From the NCBI RefSeq assembly GCF_016428805.1, contig NZ_JAELTJ010000044.1:1-41855 (forward strand): a DNA stretch of 41,855 bases, written 5' to 3'. Below, in pieces: positions 9,486 through 17,716 of this stretch. The position numbers and the translations under genes are program-made. The notes under the pieces were generated by a model. The model was not told the origin of the DNA and made no database searches. It was given only the letters and a program-made list of their open reading frames with translations. This stretch comes from Achromobacter sp. ASV32. GTDB lineage: Bacteria; Pseudomonadota; Gammaproteobacteria; Burkholderiales; Burkholderiaceae_B. How positions within the stretch are numbered: position 1 is the stretch's first letter; each line of letters starts with the position of its first letter.

Positions 9486-10940
9486 TCAACCGCGCCGCTG
9501 ACGCCCGCCGATTCCCCAGGCGCAGGCCGCCAGCGCCGCGGCCACGCCAAACGCCACGCCCATACCCTGCGCCACGGCCCCGGGCGCCGCCGCAGTCAGA
9601 TCGGCCGCCCCCGCCGCCAGGGCAAACACCGCCCCCATGGCCGACGCACCCGTGACCAGCCCCAGGTTGCGCGACAGGCTCAGCATGCCCGACACCAGCC
9701 CGCGCTGGCGCGGGTCCACATCGGCCATGACGCCGGTATTGTTGGCCGCCTGGAACACCGCGTAGCCGATCGTCAGCACCACGATCGGTCCCAGATACCC
9801 GGCCACGCCCAGCGTGACGGGCAACGCCGCCAGCAAGGCCGCGCCAAAGACCATGGCGGCCAGGCCCAGCCGCGCAATTCGGGCGGCGCCAAGGCCGTCC
9901 ACCAGGCGCCCTGCCGGCACGCCGCACACCGCGCTGATCAGCGGCCCCACCGACATCACCAGGCCGGCCTCGGCCGCGCCCAGCCCCAGCGCCTGGGTCA
10001 GGTAGAACGGGCCGACCACCAGCGTCGCCATCATCACCGTCGACACCAGCGCGTTCATGGCCAGGCCCGCCCCCAGGCCGCGTTCACGCAGCATGGCCAG
10101 GCGCACCAGCGGGGCCGGCACCCGGGTCTCGACCCGCAGGAACAGCCACGCGCCCGCCACTGCAGCCAGCAGTAGTGCAATATTCAAGGCGCCGAATTGG
10201 CCGCGTCCCAGCGTCATCGCCAGCGCATAGACCGCCAGCGTGCCCCCCAGCAACATCATGCCGGCCACATCGAAGCTCGCGCCCGACGTCCTGGGGCGAT
10301 CCGCCGGCAGAAAGCGCGCCACCAGGATGATGCCCAGCAGGCCCAGCGGCAGGTTTGCCAGGAAAAGGAACCGCCAGCCCAGCGCCGCGATCAGCACGCC
10401 GCCCAGCGTGGGCCCCAGCGCGGTGCCCACCGCCGACATCGTGCCCAGCAGCCCCATCGCGCTGCCCATCCGGTGATTGGGCAGGATGTCGCCCACGAAG
10501 GCCATCGACAGCGCCATCATCACCGCCGCACCCGCACCTTGCACGGCCCGCGCCGCGATCAGCAGCCCCAACGTGGGCGCCAAGCCGCATAGCGCCGATC
10601 CCAAGGTGAACACCGCGATACCCGACAGCAACAGGTGCTTGCGCCCCCATTGGTCCCCCAGGCGGCCGGCGCCGACCACGCAGACCGTGATCGCGACCAG
10701 GTAGGCCAGCACGATCCACTGCACTTGCGGGAACGGCGCGGAGAAGGCCTGCGCCAATGCGGGCAAACCCACGTTGGCGCTGCTGGTGCCCAGGGACGCC
10801 AGCAGCAAGGACAGCGCCAGGCTGGCCAAGGCCCAGGTGGTGTGCGGGGCAGCGGCGGCGGCCAGGTTCGGGTTCGGGTTCGGGTTCGGGTTCGGGTTCG
10901 GGTTCGGGTTCGGGTTCGGGTTCGACAAGGTTTGCGACAT
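9486..10940 (-). CDS. MFS drug exporter, DHA2 (EmrB/QacA-like) family
   Basis: 484 residues, very hydrophobic, with the length of 14-helix DHA2 proton-driven exporters. Motif A GRLGDQWGRK follows the second membrane segment and a motif C-like LGPTLGG follows later. The first membrane segment starts only near residue 36; ahead of it are nine Asn-Pro repeats encoded by a hexanucleotide microsatellite, a feature foreign to the family. No other ATG precedes the first helix in this frame, so the repeat is translated if the start is right; the ribosome-binding site before 10940 is weak. The gene is divergent from a LysR regulator (11104), its likely controller, and convergent with the protease-nuclease gene. 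Confidence 0.92.
   Translation of the reverse strand: MSQTLSNPNPNPNPNPNPNPNPNPNLAAAAAPHTTWALASLALSLLLASLGTSSANVGLPALAQAFSAPFPQVQWIVLAYLVAITVCVVGAGRLGDQWGRKHLLLSGIAVFTLGSALCGLAPTLGLLIAARAVQGAGAAVMMALSMAFVGDILPNHRMGSAMGLLGTMSAVGTALGPTLGGVLIAALGWRFLFLANLPLGLLGIILVARFLPADRPRTSGASFDVAGMMLLGGTLAVYALAMTLGRGQFGALNIALLLAAVAGAWLFLRVETRVPAPLVRLAMLRERGLGAGLAMNALVSTVMMATLVVGPFYLTQALGLGAAEAGLVMSVGPLISAVCGVPAGRLVDGLGAARIARLGLAAMVFGAALLAALPVTLGVAGYLGPIVVLTIGYAVFQAANNTGVMADVDPRQRGLVSGMLSLSRNLGLVTGASAMGAVFALAAGAADLTAAAPGAVAQGMGVAFGVAAALAACAWGIGGRQRRG
10865..10924. repeat. Hexanucleotide microsatellite, 10 copies of GGTTCG
   Basis: Ten uninterrupted copies of GGTTCG lie inside the 5' end of the exporter gene. 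In the coding frame they read AAC-CCG and give nine Asn-Pro units plus one Asn. The tract is free of stops in all six frames. As the unit is six bases, slippage changes the length of the cytosolic N-terminal tail but never the frame. Confidence 0.97.
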
Positions 10941-11103
10941 GGTTTTCTGCGAAGACTGGCATCGAAAAAGGCCGCCCGCTGTACGCCGGGCAGACCGTGA
11001 TCCCCAGCTTATGGCCGTCCGAACCCTGGCGGAAGGCGCATCATTTGCACTTTATACATGCACCAAACGCCATCTTTCGCGCCTGCCGTGATAACGTCGC
11101 GCC

Positions 11104-11994
11104 ATGCCCCACCCCGACCTCAACCTGCTGCTGACGCTGGACGTGCTGCTGGCCGAAGGCAACGTGGCGCGCGCCGCGCGCCGCCTGCATCTGAGCCCCT
11201 CGGCCATGAGCCGGGCGCTGGCGCGCCTGCGCGGCACCACGGGCGACCCCTTGCTGGTGCGGGCCGGCCGCGGCCTGGTGCCCACGCCGCGCGCCATGGA
11301 ACTGCGCGAGCAGGTGGCCAGCCTGGTGCAGCAAGCCCTCGCCGTGCTACGCCCCGCCGAATTGCTGGACCCGTCCCGGCTGGCGCGCACGTTCACGCTG
11401 CGCACCAGCGACGGCTTCGTGGAGAATTTCGGCGCCGCCCTCATCGCGTTGGCGGGCCGCGAGGCGCCCGGCGTCACACTGCGCTTTGTCGCCAAGTCCG
11501 ACAAGAACAGCGCGCCGCTGCGCGATGGCACCGTGGATCTGGAAACCGGCGTGGTCGGCGCCGCCAGCAGCCCCGAAATCCGCACGCGCGCGCTGTTCCG
11601 CGATAAGTTCATCGGCGCCGTGCGCGCCGATCACCCGCTGGCCAAAGGCAAGATCACGCCGGCCCGCTACGCCGCCGGCCAGCACGTGCTGGTATCGCGG
11701 CGCGGGCTGGACAAGGGCCCCATCGACGAGGCCCTGGCGTCACTGGGCCTGACCCGCCAGATCGCCACCATCGTGGCCGGTTTTTCCGACGCGCTGACGC
11801 TAGCCCGCGGCACCGATCTCGTCGCCAGCGTGCCCGAACGCCACACCGGCAACCTGCGCGTCGGCATGCACAGCTTCGCGCTGCCCGTCGACACGCCGGA
11901 CATCACCGTGTCCATGCTGTGGCATCCGCGCATGGACGCCGATTCCGGGCACCACTGGCTGAGGGAGTGCGTGCGGCAGGTCTGCGCGCAATAG
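11104..11994 (+). CDS. LysR-family transcriptional regulator
   Basis: 296 residues, normal LTTR length. Residues 1-60 carry the winged helix-turn-helix (LNLLLTLDVLLAEGNVARAA, then LSPSAMSRALARLR), followed by a linker helix and a periplasmic-binding-like effector domain. Acts as a cytosolic DNA-binding tetramer that usually responds to a small ligand. It is divergent from the DHA2 exporter, with 163 bp between the starts, so control of that exporter is the natural reading. The spacer contains TGCA-N9-TGCA at 11046-11062 overlapping a TATAC stretch, a weak LTTR-site candidate. Effector unknown. Confidence 0.92.
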   Translation: MPHPDLNLLLTLDVLLAEGNVARAARRLHLSPSAMSRALARLRGTTGDPLLVRAGRGLVPTPRAMELREQVASLVQQALAVLRPAELLDPSRLARTFTLRTSDGFVENFGAALIALAGREAPGVTLRFVAKSDKNSAPLRDGTVDLETGVVGAASSPEIRTRALFRDKFIGAVRADHPLAKGKITPARYAAGQHVLVSRRGLDKGPIDEALASLGLTRQIATIVAGFSDALTLARGTDLVASVPERHTGNLRVGMHSFALPVDTPDITVSMLWHPRMDADSGHHWLRECVRQVCAQ

Positions 11995-12071
11995 TCCGCG
12001 CGCCATGGTCTGCCCGCAACAAGACAGGCGGCCAGGACGCCCGCCAGCGCGCCTTCGCCGATGGCATTGCA

Positions 12072-13154
12072 CTACGCCGGCTGCTTCGCCGGTTCCGGCC
12101 ACCGCCACGATTGCTCGCGGAATTCCTGCGGCGCCATGTCGTAGGCGCGCCGGAACGCCCGGGTGAAGTCCGACGCGCTGCCGAACCCCAGTCCGTACGC
12201 GATTTCCATCACCGTCAGGTGCGGATAGCGCACCAGTTCCTCGGCCGCCAGCTGTAGCCGCAGGTGGCGGATGTAGGCGCCCAGCCCGCCTTCGTGCTGG
12301 AACATCCGGTACACCGTGGGCCGAGGCAATTGCAGCGCCTGCACCACGGATTCCGGCGTCAGTCCAGCCTGGTGCAGATTGGCCTGGATGTAGCGCCGCA
12401 CCTCGCCGAACATCGCGGCCCGCGCCGCCGCCCGGGCATTGCCCGACAGGCGCGCGTCCTTGCCGAACGCGGCCAGCAGCAGCCGCACGCAGGCGCTGAT
12501 GTCGTCCTGGGCCTGCGCCGCGCTCAAGCCGCGCACCGCCTGCCCCAGCGCGGCCGCCTGCCGCAGTGCCAGCCGGGCCAGCGGCGAAGCGTCTCGCAGC
12601 ATCCGGCCATGCAGCGCCTGCGGGTCCGGAAATACCTCCAGCACCCTGTCCGCCGGCACGAAAAACGTCAGCATGCGGCAGGCATGGCGGCGCATCCGCA
12701 CGGGCTGGCCGAGGTCCACGGCCAGCACCCGTACCCCCCCGCCCTCGTCCTGCGTGCGCGCCCCATTGCGCACGGCGACGCCGTCCACGCTGCCTTCCAG
12801 GAACACATGGAAGGCGAAATCCCGGATGTTGTCGCGTGAAATGCGCACCAGCGACCGTTCCAGCCGCATGGCGTCGGAACGGCAATCCGTGAACATCAGG
12901 GGGCCGACCCGAAAGCGGTCGATCGAGGCATTGAAGGGCTGTTGCAGCGCATCACGCGTGGGCAGCACATCCACTACGTGGCCGACCTGTTCCCGCCAGG
13001 CCAGCAAACGGCGTTCGGGGGCCTGCGCCGAGACATCGAAATGATGGTGGACGATATCGGACGTGGCGGACGGCGGCAGGCCGGCCAGGAAAGCATTTGA
13101 GTTCATGCTCGAAGGTCGCTGCGCGGTGGCTGCAGGCTGGGCTGTCCCGAGCAT
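12072..13154 (-). CDS. AraC-family transcriptional regulator
   Basis: 360 residues from the first ATG. The last about 100 residues contain both AraC helix-turn-helices; the conserved second one reads MEIAYGLGFGSASDFTRAFRRAYDMAP. The N-terminal two thirds are an AraC-binding-domain-like sensor (FHVFLEGSVDGVAV, then GQPVRMRRHACRML). Two ATGs are possible: 13154 and 13106 (Met17, just before NSNAFLAGLPP); neither has a good Shine-Dalgarno, so the first 16 residues are uncertain. It has no obvious partner gene: LysR converges on one side and the other side is a structured spacer. Target and effector unknown. Confidence 0.9.
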   Translation of the reverse strand: MLGTAQPAATAQRPSSMNSNAFLAGLPPSATSDIVHHHFDVSAQAPERRLLAWREQVGHVVDVLPTRDALQQPFNASIDRFRVGPLMFTDCRSDAMRLERSLVRISRDNIRDFAFHVFLEGSVDGVAVRNGARTQDEGGGVRVLAVDLGQPVRMRRHACRMLTFFVPADRVLEVFPDPQALHGRMLRDASPLARLALRQAAALGQAVRGLSAAQAQDDISACVRLLLAAFGKDARLSGNARAAARAAMFGEVRRYIQANLHQAGLTPESVVQALQLPRPTVYRMFQHEGGLGAYIRHLRLQLAAEELVRYPHLTVMEIAYGLGFGSASDFTRAFRRAYDMAPQEFREQSWRWPEPAKQPA

Positions 13155-13463
13155 AACAAAAAGTAAATACCCGGAGGATTACCCTGAAACTGAGACGCAC
13201 GGTATAGCCGTGCGACCAACAGTATCTAATCTGGCCGCGAGTTCCCGCAGCAGTTCGCGGACTCGGGCCGAAGTACCGCAAGCCGGCGGGGTGCCGCAAG
13301 CAGGTTTCTCGTGCGGCGCCACACCGCTATTTCGCGCATTCCCCCTCCCCGGGGAATGCGCTTTTTTTGTCTGCGGCGCGGTCGGCCGGCCCCGGAGCGG
13401 GCACCGGCCGGCGAACCGGCTACCATACCGCCCTTGCCCGTTTTTTGCTGCACCGCTACCGCC
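13155..13463. other. 309-bp gene-free spacer with dyads and an orphan terminator (candidate small RNA or attenuator)
   Basis: No convincing gene lies here. It holds a perfect 7-bp inverted repeat CGCACGG/CCGTGCG around TATAG (13196-13214). It also holds a repeated CCGCAAGC (in 13276-13300), a GCCGCA...TGCGGC stem (about 13292-13316) and the strong terminator at 13334-13368. The + strand between about 13215 and 13368 could be a terminated, highly structured transcript of about 150 nt. I found no clear -35/-10 for it, and it does not match a riboswitch class or 6S RNA that I can recall. The GNAT promoter presumably lies in the last 95 bp (TACCAT near 13420). Confidence 0.4.
13334..13368 (+). 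terminator. Strong rho-independent terminator with no upstream + strand gene
   Basis: An 11-bp perfect stem, GCGCATTCCCC (13334-13344) pairing with GGGGAATGCGC (13351-13361), with a 6-nt loop, followed by seven Ts (13362-13368). It reads on the + strand. The nearest upstream genes point left, so it terminates either an unannotated RNA from 13155-13333 or read-through antisense to the AraC gene. Confidence 0.85.
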
Positions 13464-13955
13464 ATGCCCAACCTGGTATTTCGCCCGCCCCAACCCGCCG
13501 ACGCCGACCGCTGCTTCCAGATCGAAACCACCGCCTACGAAGGCGACGAAGCCGCCACCCACGCCAAGATCGCCACCCGCATCGCGCAGTACCCCCAGGG
13601 GTTCCTGCTACTGGAAGCGGACGGCGACATCGTGGGTTTCATCAACAGCGGCTGCGCCCATGACGTGGTCATGTCGGACGAGGCCTTCAAGGAACTGATC
13701 GGCCACGATCCGGACGCGCCGAACGTGGTGATCATGTCCGTGGTGGTGGATCCGGCCCACCAGGGCAAGGGCTATTCCAGCCAGTTGATGCGCAGGTTTG
13801 TCGACCAAGCCCGCCAGCAGGGCAAGCAGACCATCCACCTGATGTGCAAGGAGCGCCACGTCGAGCTCTACCGCAAGCTGGGCTACCGCTACGTGCGACC
13901 GTCGCCGTCCGACCACGGCGGCATGTCGTGGCACGAAATGGTGATAGACCTGTAG
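13464..13955 (+). CDS. GNAT-family N-acetyltransferase
   Basis: 163 residues, a single Gcn5-related acetyltransferase domain that transfers acetyl from acetyl-CoA to an amine. The pyrophosphate-binding motif A is clear: VVVDPAHQGKGYSSQLM with QGKGYS at residues 100-105. The C-terminal ELYRKLGYRYV is motif B, and the overall look is that of arylalkylamine-type acetyltransferases. I start at ATG 13464 (PNLVFRPPQ), where the fold begins; an upstream extension would run through the terminator. Monocistronic. Substrate unknown. Confidence 0.9.
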   Translation: MPNLVFRPPQPADADRCFQIETTAYEGDEAATHAKIATRIAQYPQGFLLLEADGDIVGFINSGCAHDVVMSDEAFKELIGHDPDAPNVVIMSVVVDPAHQGKGYSSQLMRRFVDQARQQGKQTIHLMCKERHVELYRKLGYRYVRPSPSDHGGMSWHEMVIDL

Positions 13956-14018
13956 CGGCTCCTCCCGGGCCGCCAGGCGCTGCGCGCCGCGGCCCGACAA
14001 CACTGCGCCATCCCGCCG

Positions 14019-14999
14019 TCAGTCCAGCTGGATCTTCGCGCTGTCGATGATTTCCTTCCAGCGCTTGGTCTCTTCACCGGACAGCTTGGCCAGGTCTGCG
14101 CTGGTGCCGGGAAACGGCACGGCGCCCTGGTCGGCCAGTTGCCCCACCAGCGCCTTGTCGTTGGCAATCGCGATGACCGTGTCCTGCAGCTTGCGGACCA
14201 CCTGCGGGTCCGTGCCCGCCGGCGCCATCACCCCGTACCAGGATTCGACGACCGCGTCCTTCACGCCCGCCTCGGCCAGCGTCGGCACGTCCTTGATAGA
14301 CGCGCTGCGCTGGTCGCTGGCCACCGCCAGCACCCGCACCTGCCCCGATTTCACATAGGGCAGCACATTGGGCAGGTTCGCGAACAGTACCTGCACCTGG
14401 CCCGACAGCAGATCCGACGTTGCCGGCCCTGCCCCGCGGTACGGCACATGCTCGAACCTGGCGCCCGAGCGGAACATGAACAGCTCGCCGGTCAGGTGAT
14501 TGACCGAACCCATGCCCGCCGACGCCATGTTCAACTTGCCGGGATTGGTGCGGCCATAGGCCACCAGCTCGGCCACCGTCGTGGCCGGCGCGTCCCTGGA
14601 CACCGCCAGCACATTGGGCACCGTCGAAAACAGCGCCACCGGCGCAAAATCCTTGTCGGCGTTGTACGGCAGGTGCTTGGACAGCAGCGGCAGGATCGAT
14701 TGCTGCCCCATCGTCGCCAGCAGCAGCGTGTAGCCATCGGGCGCCGCCTTCGCCACGAAATTGGCCCCGATGCTGCCGCCCCCGCCTGGCTTGTTCTCCA
14801 CGATCACCGTCTGGCCCAACGCCTCGGACATGTGGTTGGCCAGCAGCCGCCCCATCAGGTTCACCGTGCCGCCCGGGGCGAAGGGCACCACCAGCGTGAT
14901 CGGCTTGTTCGGATAGCCCGCCTGCGCCGCCTGGGCGCCCACGCTGACTCCCAATGCCGCGACCAGCGCCGCGGCGAACTTCGGCAATGCATAGCCCAT
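14019..14999 (-). CDS. Bug-family (TctC-like) periplasmic solute receptor
   Basis: 326 residues: signal peptide (about residues 1-27, ending AQAAQA-GYP), then the Bug fold with YPNKPITLVVPFAPGG, ENKPGGGGSIGA and DGYTLLLAT. Such receptors bind carboxylates in the periplasm and are greatly expanded in Bordetella-group bacteria; many are orphans without membrane partners, as here. In the ligand loop the common GGxxDxxAR reads GGTVNLMGR, Asn in place of the usual Asp, which may mean a different ligand. AAGGGGAA precedes the ATG. It lies 111 bp downstream of the ArgH-like lyase on the same strand and may be co-transcribed, so its ligand may be the lyase substrate. Confidence 0.93.
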   Translation of the reverse strand: MGYALPKFAAALVAALGVSVGAQAAQAGYPNKPITLVVPFAPGGTVNLMGRLLANHMSEALGQTVIVENKPGGGGSIGANFVAKAAPDGYTLLLATMGQQSILPLLSKHLPYNADKDFAPVALFSTVPNVLAVSRDAPATTVAELVAYGRTNPGKLNMASAGMGSVNHLTGELFMFRSGARFEHVPYRGAGPATSDLLSGQVQVLFANLPNVLPYVKSGQVRVLAVASDQRSASIKDVPTLAEAGVKDAVVESWYGVMAPAGTDPQVVRKLQDTVIAIANDKALVGQLADQGAVPFPGTSADLAKLSGEETKRWKEIIDSAKIQLD

Positions 15000-15110
15000 G
15001 ATTGAATTCCCCTTGCATGATTTATACGGCGGCGCAGGATGCCGCGCCTTGTGCCGTGTGTTGAATCGATGTGAATCTGCCGCGATCAGGCGGCTTGTCT
15101 GACAGGATCG

Positions 15111-16628
15111 CTACGCCGCCGCCGTTTCCGCGGCCGCCAACGCTACGGCCTGGCGCTGCAACGCGCCCTGAGCATCGGCCGCCCGTTGCTGCGCCGTGTC
15201 GATCGCCGCCTGCTGCAACGCCAGCCGTGCGCGCTGCTCGGCCAGGTGCGCCCGCACCGACTGCGGCGCCGGCCCGCCCAGCGACTGGCGTGCCGCCACA
15301 TTGCGCACCGGGTCCAGGCAGGCGGCGATGTCCGCCTCGTCCAGCGTCACCGGGCGGCCCAACTGCTCGGCCGCCGCCGACGTGATCATCGCCGGCGTGA
15401 TCGCGCGCGCCGGCAAGCCTTGCTCCAGCGCCTGCCGCACCACCGCGCCAATGATGTGGTGCGCATCGCGAAACGACGCGTCCGCGCGCCGCACCAGCAG
15501 GTCGGCCAGGTCCGTCACGGTCGAAAAGTCGTCCGCCGCGCGCGATGCCATGCGTTCGCGATTGGGCGCCACCTGCTCCACCAGCAGCTGCATCAGTTCC
15601 AGCGCCTTCAGCGCTTCCTCGCAGGACTCCCAGCAGGTACGGGTGCTTTCGCGGCTGCTGTCGCCGGAATGCGTGAAGTGGGTCGACTTCACCGTCGACA
15701 GCGCGGCCGCCGTCAGCCCGATCAGGTGCCCCGTCTTGCCGCGCAGGTACTCCAGCACCGCCGGATTCTTCTTCTGCGGCATGATGCTGGACGTGCTGGC
15801 GATGCTGTCCGGAAACGACAGATAGCCGAATTCCGGCGTCGACCAGATATAGAAGTCCTGCACCATGCGGCTGCACGTGATCATCATGATCGACAGCGTC
15901 GCGCTCAGTTCCAAGGCGAAATCGCGCGACGCCACGCTGTCCAGCGCATTGGCCAGCGGGCCGCTGAACCCCAGCAGCGCGCTAGTGGCGCCGCGGTCGA
16001 TCGGAAACGACGTGCCCGCCAGCGCGCAGGCGCCCAGCGGCGAGGCATCCGCGGTGTCCAGCGCATGCGCCAGCCGGCCGATATCGCGCGACCAGGCGTC
16101 CACCAGCGCCGACAGGTAATAGCCATAGGTGATCGGTTGCGCTGCCTGCATGTGGGTGTAGCCGGGCATCACCCAGTCCGCGTAGCGCTCGGCCTGCGCC
16201 AGCGCCGCCTGCGACACGCAGATCAACGCGCTGCCGATGCGGGCCGCGAAATCGCGCGCCCGCATGCGGTCGATCGTGGCGCCCATGTCATTGCGGCTGC
16301 GCGCCGTGTGCAGACGGCCGCCCAACTCCTGCCCCACCGCCTTGATCAGGTGCGCCTCGTAGTTGAAATAGGCCTCTTCACGCGCCGCGTCCAGCTCCAC
16401 CGCGTGGGGGCCGTCCGCCTGCATCACCAGCAGGGCCTGCGCCAGGCGCTGCGACGCGGCCTGGTCCAGGATGCCCTGCTGGTGCAGCATCAGCAGATGC
16501 GCCAGGTTGACCTGGGTCAGCATCTCGAAATTGGCGAAAAACTCCCGGTTCAGGCGCGGAAGAAAAAGATGCTGGAGCACCTGGGGGGCCAGGGGTTGCT
16601 TCAGGCGGGTGCTGACTTTGGATTCCAT
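15111..16628 (-). CDS. Argininosuccinate lyase-like protein (aspartase/fumarase superfamily), probably catabolic
   Basis: 505 residues. All superfamily signatures are present: LHTARSRND (His107), PGYTHMQAAQP (His159), GTSFPIDR and SSIMPQKKNP (280-289), the catalytic serine loop. These enzymes eliminate fumarate from N-substituted aspartates. It differs from biosynthetic ArgH: HTGRSRNDQ reads HTARSRNDM, and it is about 40 residues longer, with an Ala/Gln-rich coiled C-terminal tail. It is paired with a Bug receptor and a divergent LysR instead of arginine genes. EDDS lyase shows that ArgH relatives can break down aminopolycarboxylates, so an N-substituted aspartate nutrient is a reasonable guess. 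I start at ATG 16628 (MESKVST); a TTG at 16688 adds 20 unrelated residues. Confidence 0.85.
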   Translation of the reverse strand: MESKVSTRLKQPLAPQVLQHLFLPRLNREFFANFEMLTQVNLAHLLMLHQQGILDQAASQRLAQALLVMQADGPHAVELDAAREEAYFNYEAHLIKAVGQELGGRLHTARSRNDMGATIDRMRARDFAARIGSALICVSQAALAQAERYADWVMPGYTHMQAAQPITYGYYLSALVDAWSRDIGRLAHALDTADASPLGACALAGTSFPIDRGATSALLGFSGPLANALDSVASRDFALELSATLSIMMITCSRMVQDFYIWSTPEFGYLSFPDSIASTSSIMPQKKNPAVLEYLRGKTGHLIGLTAAALSTVKSTHFTHSGDSSRESTRTCWESCEEALKALELMQLLVEQVAPNRERMASRAADDFSTVTDLADLLVRRADASFRDAHHIIGAVVRQALEQGLPARAITPAMITSAAAEQLGRPVTLDEADIAACLDPVRNVAARQSLGGPAPQSVRAHLAEQRARLALQQAAIDTAQQRAADAQGALQRQAVALAAAETAAA

Positions 16629-16700
16629 ATCGGTCCGGTGCGAAACAAGGAAAACCGTAGTCTCTCGCCGGGCCAATTCATACGTCAAATCAGATTCTTA

Positions 16701-16733
16701 CGTCTACTCATACAAAATTGATATGATTAGACG
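16701..16733. promoter_or_regulatory. 33-bp near-perfect palindrome between lyase and LysR (operator)
   Basis: Left arm CGTCTACTCATA (16701-16712) and right arm TATGATTAGACG (16722-16733) are complementary at 11 of 12 positions around the AT-rich 9-bp spacer CAAAATTGA. The core TCATA-N9-TATGA contains the T-N11-A form of a LysR site. It lies 72 bp upstream of the LysR start and 72 bp from the lyase start, the midpoint of the divergent region. Most likely binding site of the adjacent LysR. Confidence 0.7.
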
Positions 16734-16805
16734 CGTCAACCTCCACGCGGCCCGGGCATCTGGCCGCCCGCCCGTTTCCGCCCTGCCCGCCTTGGGATTT
16801 GCCGC

Positions 16806-17699
16806 ATGAACTTCAAGCAAGTCGAAGCTTTCCGCGCCGTCATGATGACGCGCTCGATGACCACCGCCGCCGGCCTGCTGCACACCTCGCAGCCCAACGT
16901 GAGCCGCTGGATCGCGCTGCTGGAAAAGACGCTGGGCTTCGGTCTGTTCCAGCGCGTGGGCACGCGCATCCTCCCCACGCCCGAAGCCGAGGCCTTCTAC
17001 GCCGACGTCGAGCGCGCCTTCATCGGCCTGGAATCCCTGAACGACAGCGCCAGCTCCATCCGCCGGCGCGGCACCGGGCTGCTGCGGGTCGGCGCGGTCG
17101 GCTCCATCACCCAATGCGTGCTGCCCGACGCCATCGGCCTGTTCCGCCGCAAGTTCTCGGACATCCCCGTCGTGGTCAATACCGGCGGCTCGGATGTCGT
17201 CGCCAAATGGCTCGCCACCGGCGTCTGCGACATCGGCTTCTGTTCCCTGCACACCGACTTGCCCGGCCTGCACTACGAACGCATCAACACCGCCCAAGGC
17301 GCGGGCATCGTGCCCGCCGCGCACCGGCTGGCCGCCAGGACCCGGCTCACCCCCGCCGATTTCCACGACGAGAACTTCATCTCGCTGCCGGCCGGCAGCT
17401 TCAACCGCGCCGCCATTGACCGCCACTTTCCCGAAGACGCCCGCATCCTGTCGATCGAAACGCCCTACGCCACCACCATCTGCACCATGGTCAGCAAGGG
17501 GCTGGGCATCTCCATCGTCAATCCCGTCGTGCCGCGCGCGCTCGGCATCCCCGACCTGCGCGAGATACCGTTTTCCGAAAAGGTCGAATTCCACAGCTAC
17601 GCGGTCACGTCCGACCACTACCCGGTCAACACACTGGCCCGGCGCATGGCCGAGTGCGTGCGCGAAACCTTCACCGCGCTGGATATGCCGGCGCGCTGA
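16806..17699 (+). CDS. LysR-family transcriptional regulator (OccR/NocR-like look)
   Basis: 297 residues. The helix-turn-helix covers about residues 3-60 (KQVEAFRAVMMTRSMTTAA, SQPNVSRWIALLE), followed by a typical effector domain with VSKGLGISIVNP near residue 235. The MTRSMTTAAGLL start recalls the octopine/nopaline regulators OccR and NocR, which sense opines, that is N-carboxyalkyl amino acids; this would agree with an ArgH-like lyase acting on an N-substituted aspartate, but the resemblance is from memory. It is divergent from the lyase and Bug genes, with a long palindrome exactly between them. Confidence 0.92.
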   Translation: MNFKQVEAFRAVMMTRSMTTAAGLLHTSQPNVSRWIALLEKTLGFGLFQRVGTRILPTPEAEAFYADVERAFIGLESLNDSASSIRRRGTGLLRVGAVGSITQCVLPDAIGLFRRKFSDIPVVVNTGGSDVVAKWLATGVCDIGFCSLHTDLPGLHYERINTAQGAGIVPAAHRLAARTRLTPADFHDENFISLPAGSFNRAAIDRHFPEDARILSIETPYATTICTMVSKGLGISIVNPVVPRALGIPDLREIPFSEKVEFHSYAVTSDHYPVNTLARRMAECVRETFTALDMPAR

Positions 17700-17716
17700 C
17701 CACCGTCCGTCAACGC

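Noticed and set aside
7271..9550. 759-codon open frame opposite the protease-nuclease
   Set aside because: No domain or motif in the translation; the opposite strand has two intact catalytic domains and a Shine-Dalgarno.
10865..10924. Phase-variable ON/OFF switch or CRISPR from the GGTTCG repeat
   Set aside because: A six-base unit cannot change frame, so slippage does not switch translation; there are no spacers, so it is not CRISPR.
13155..13333. Known riboswitch or 6S RNA
   Set aside because: The conserved loops of 6S RNA and of the riboswitch classes I can recall were not found; only generic stems are visible.
15111..16628. Biosynthetic argininosuccinate lyase argH
   Set aside because: Family motifs match, but the neighbours (Bug receptor, LysR), the altered HTxRSRND segment and the longer tail favour a catabolic paralogue; no gene symbol was given.
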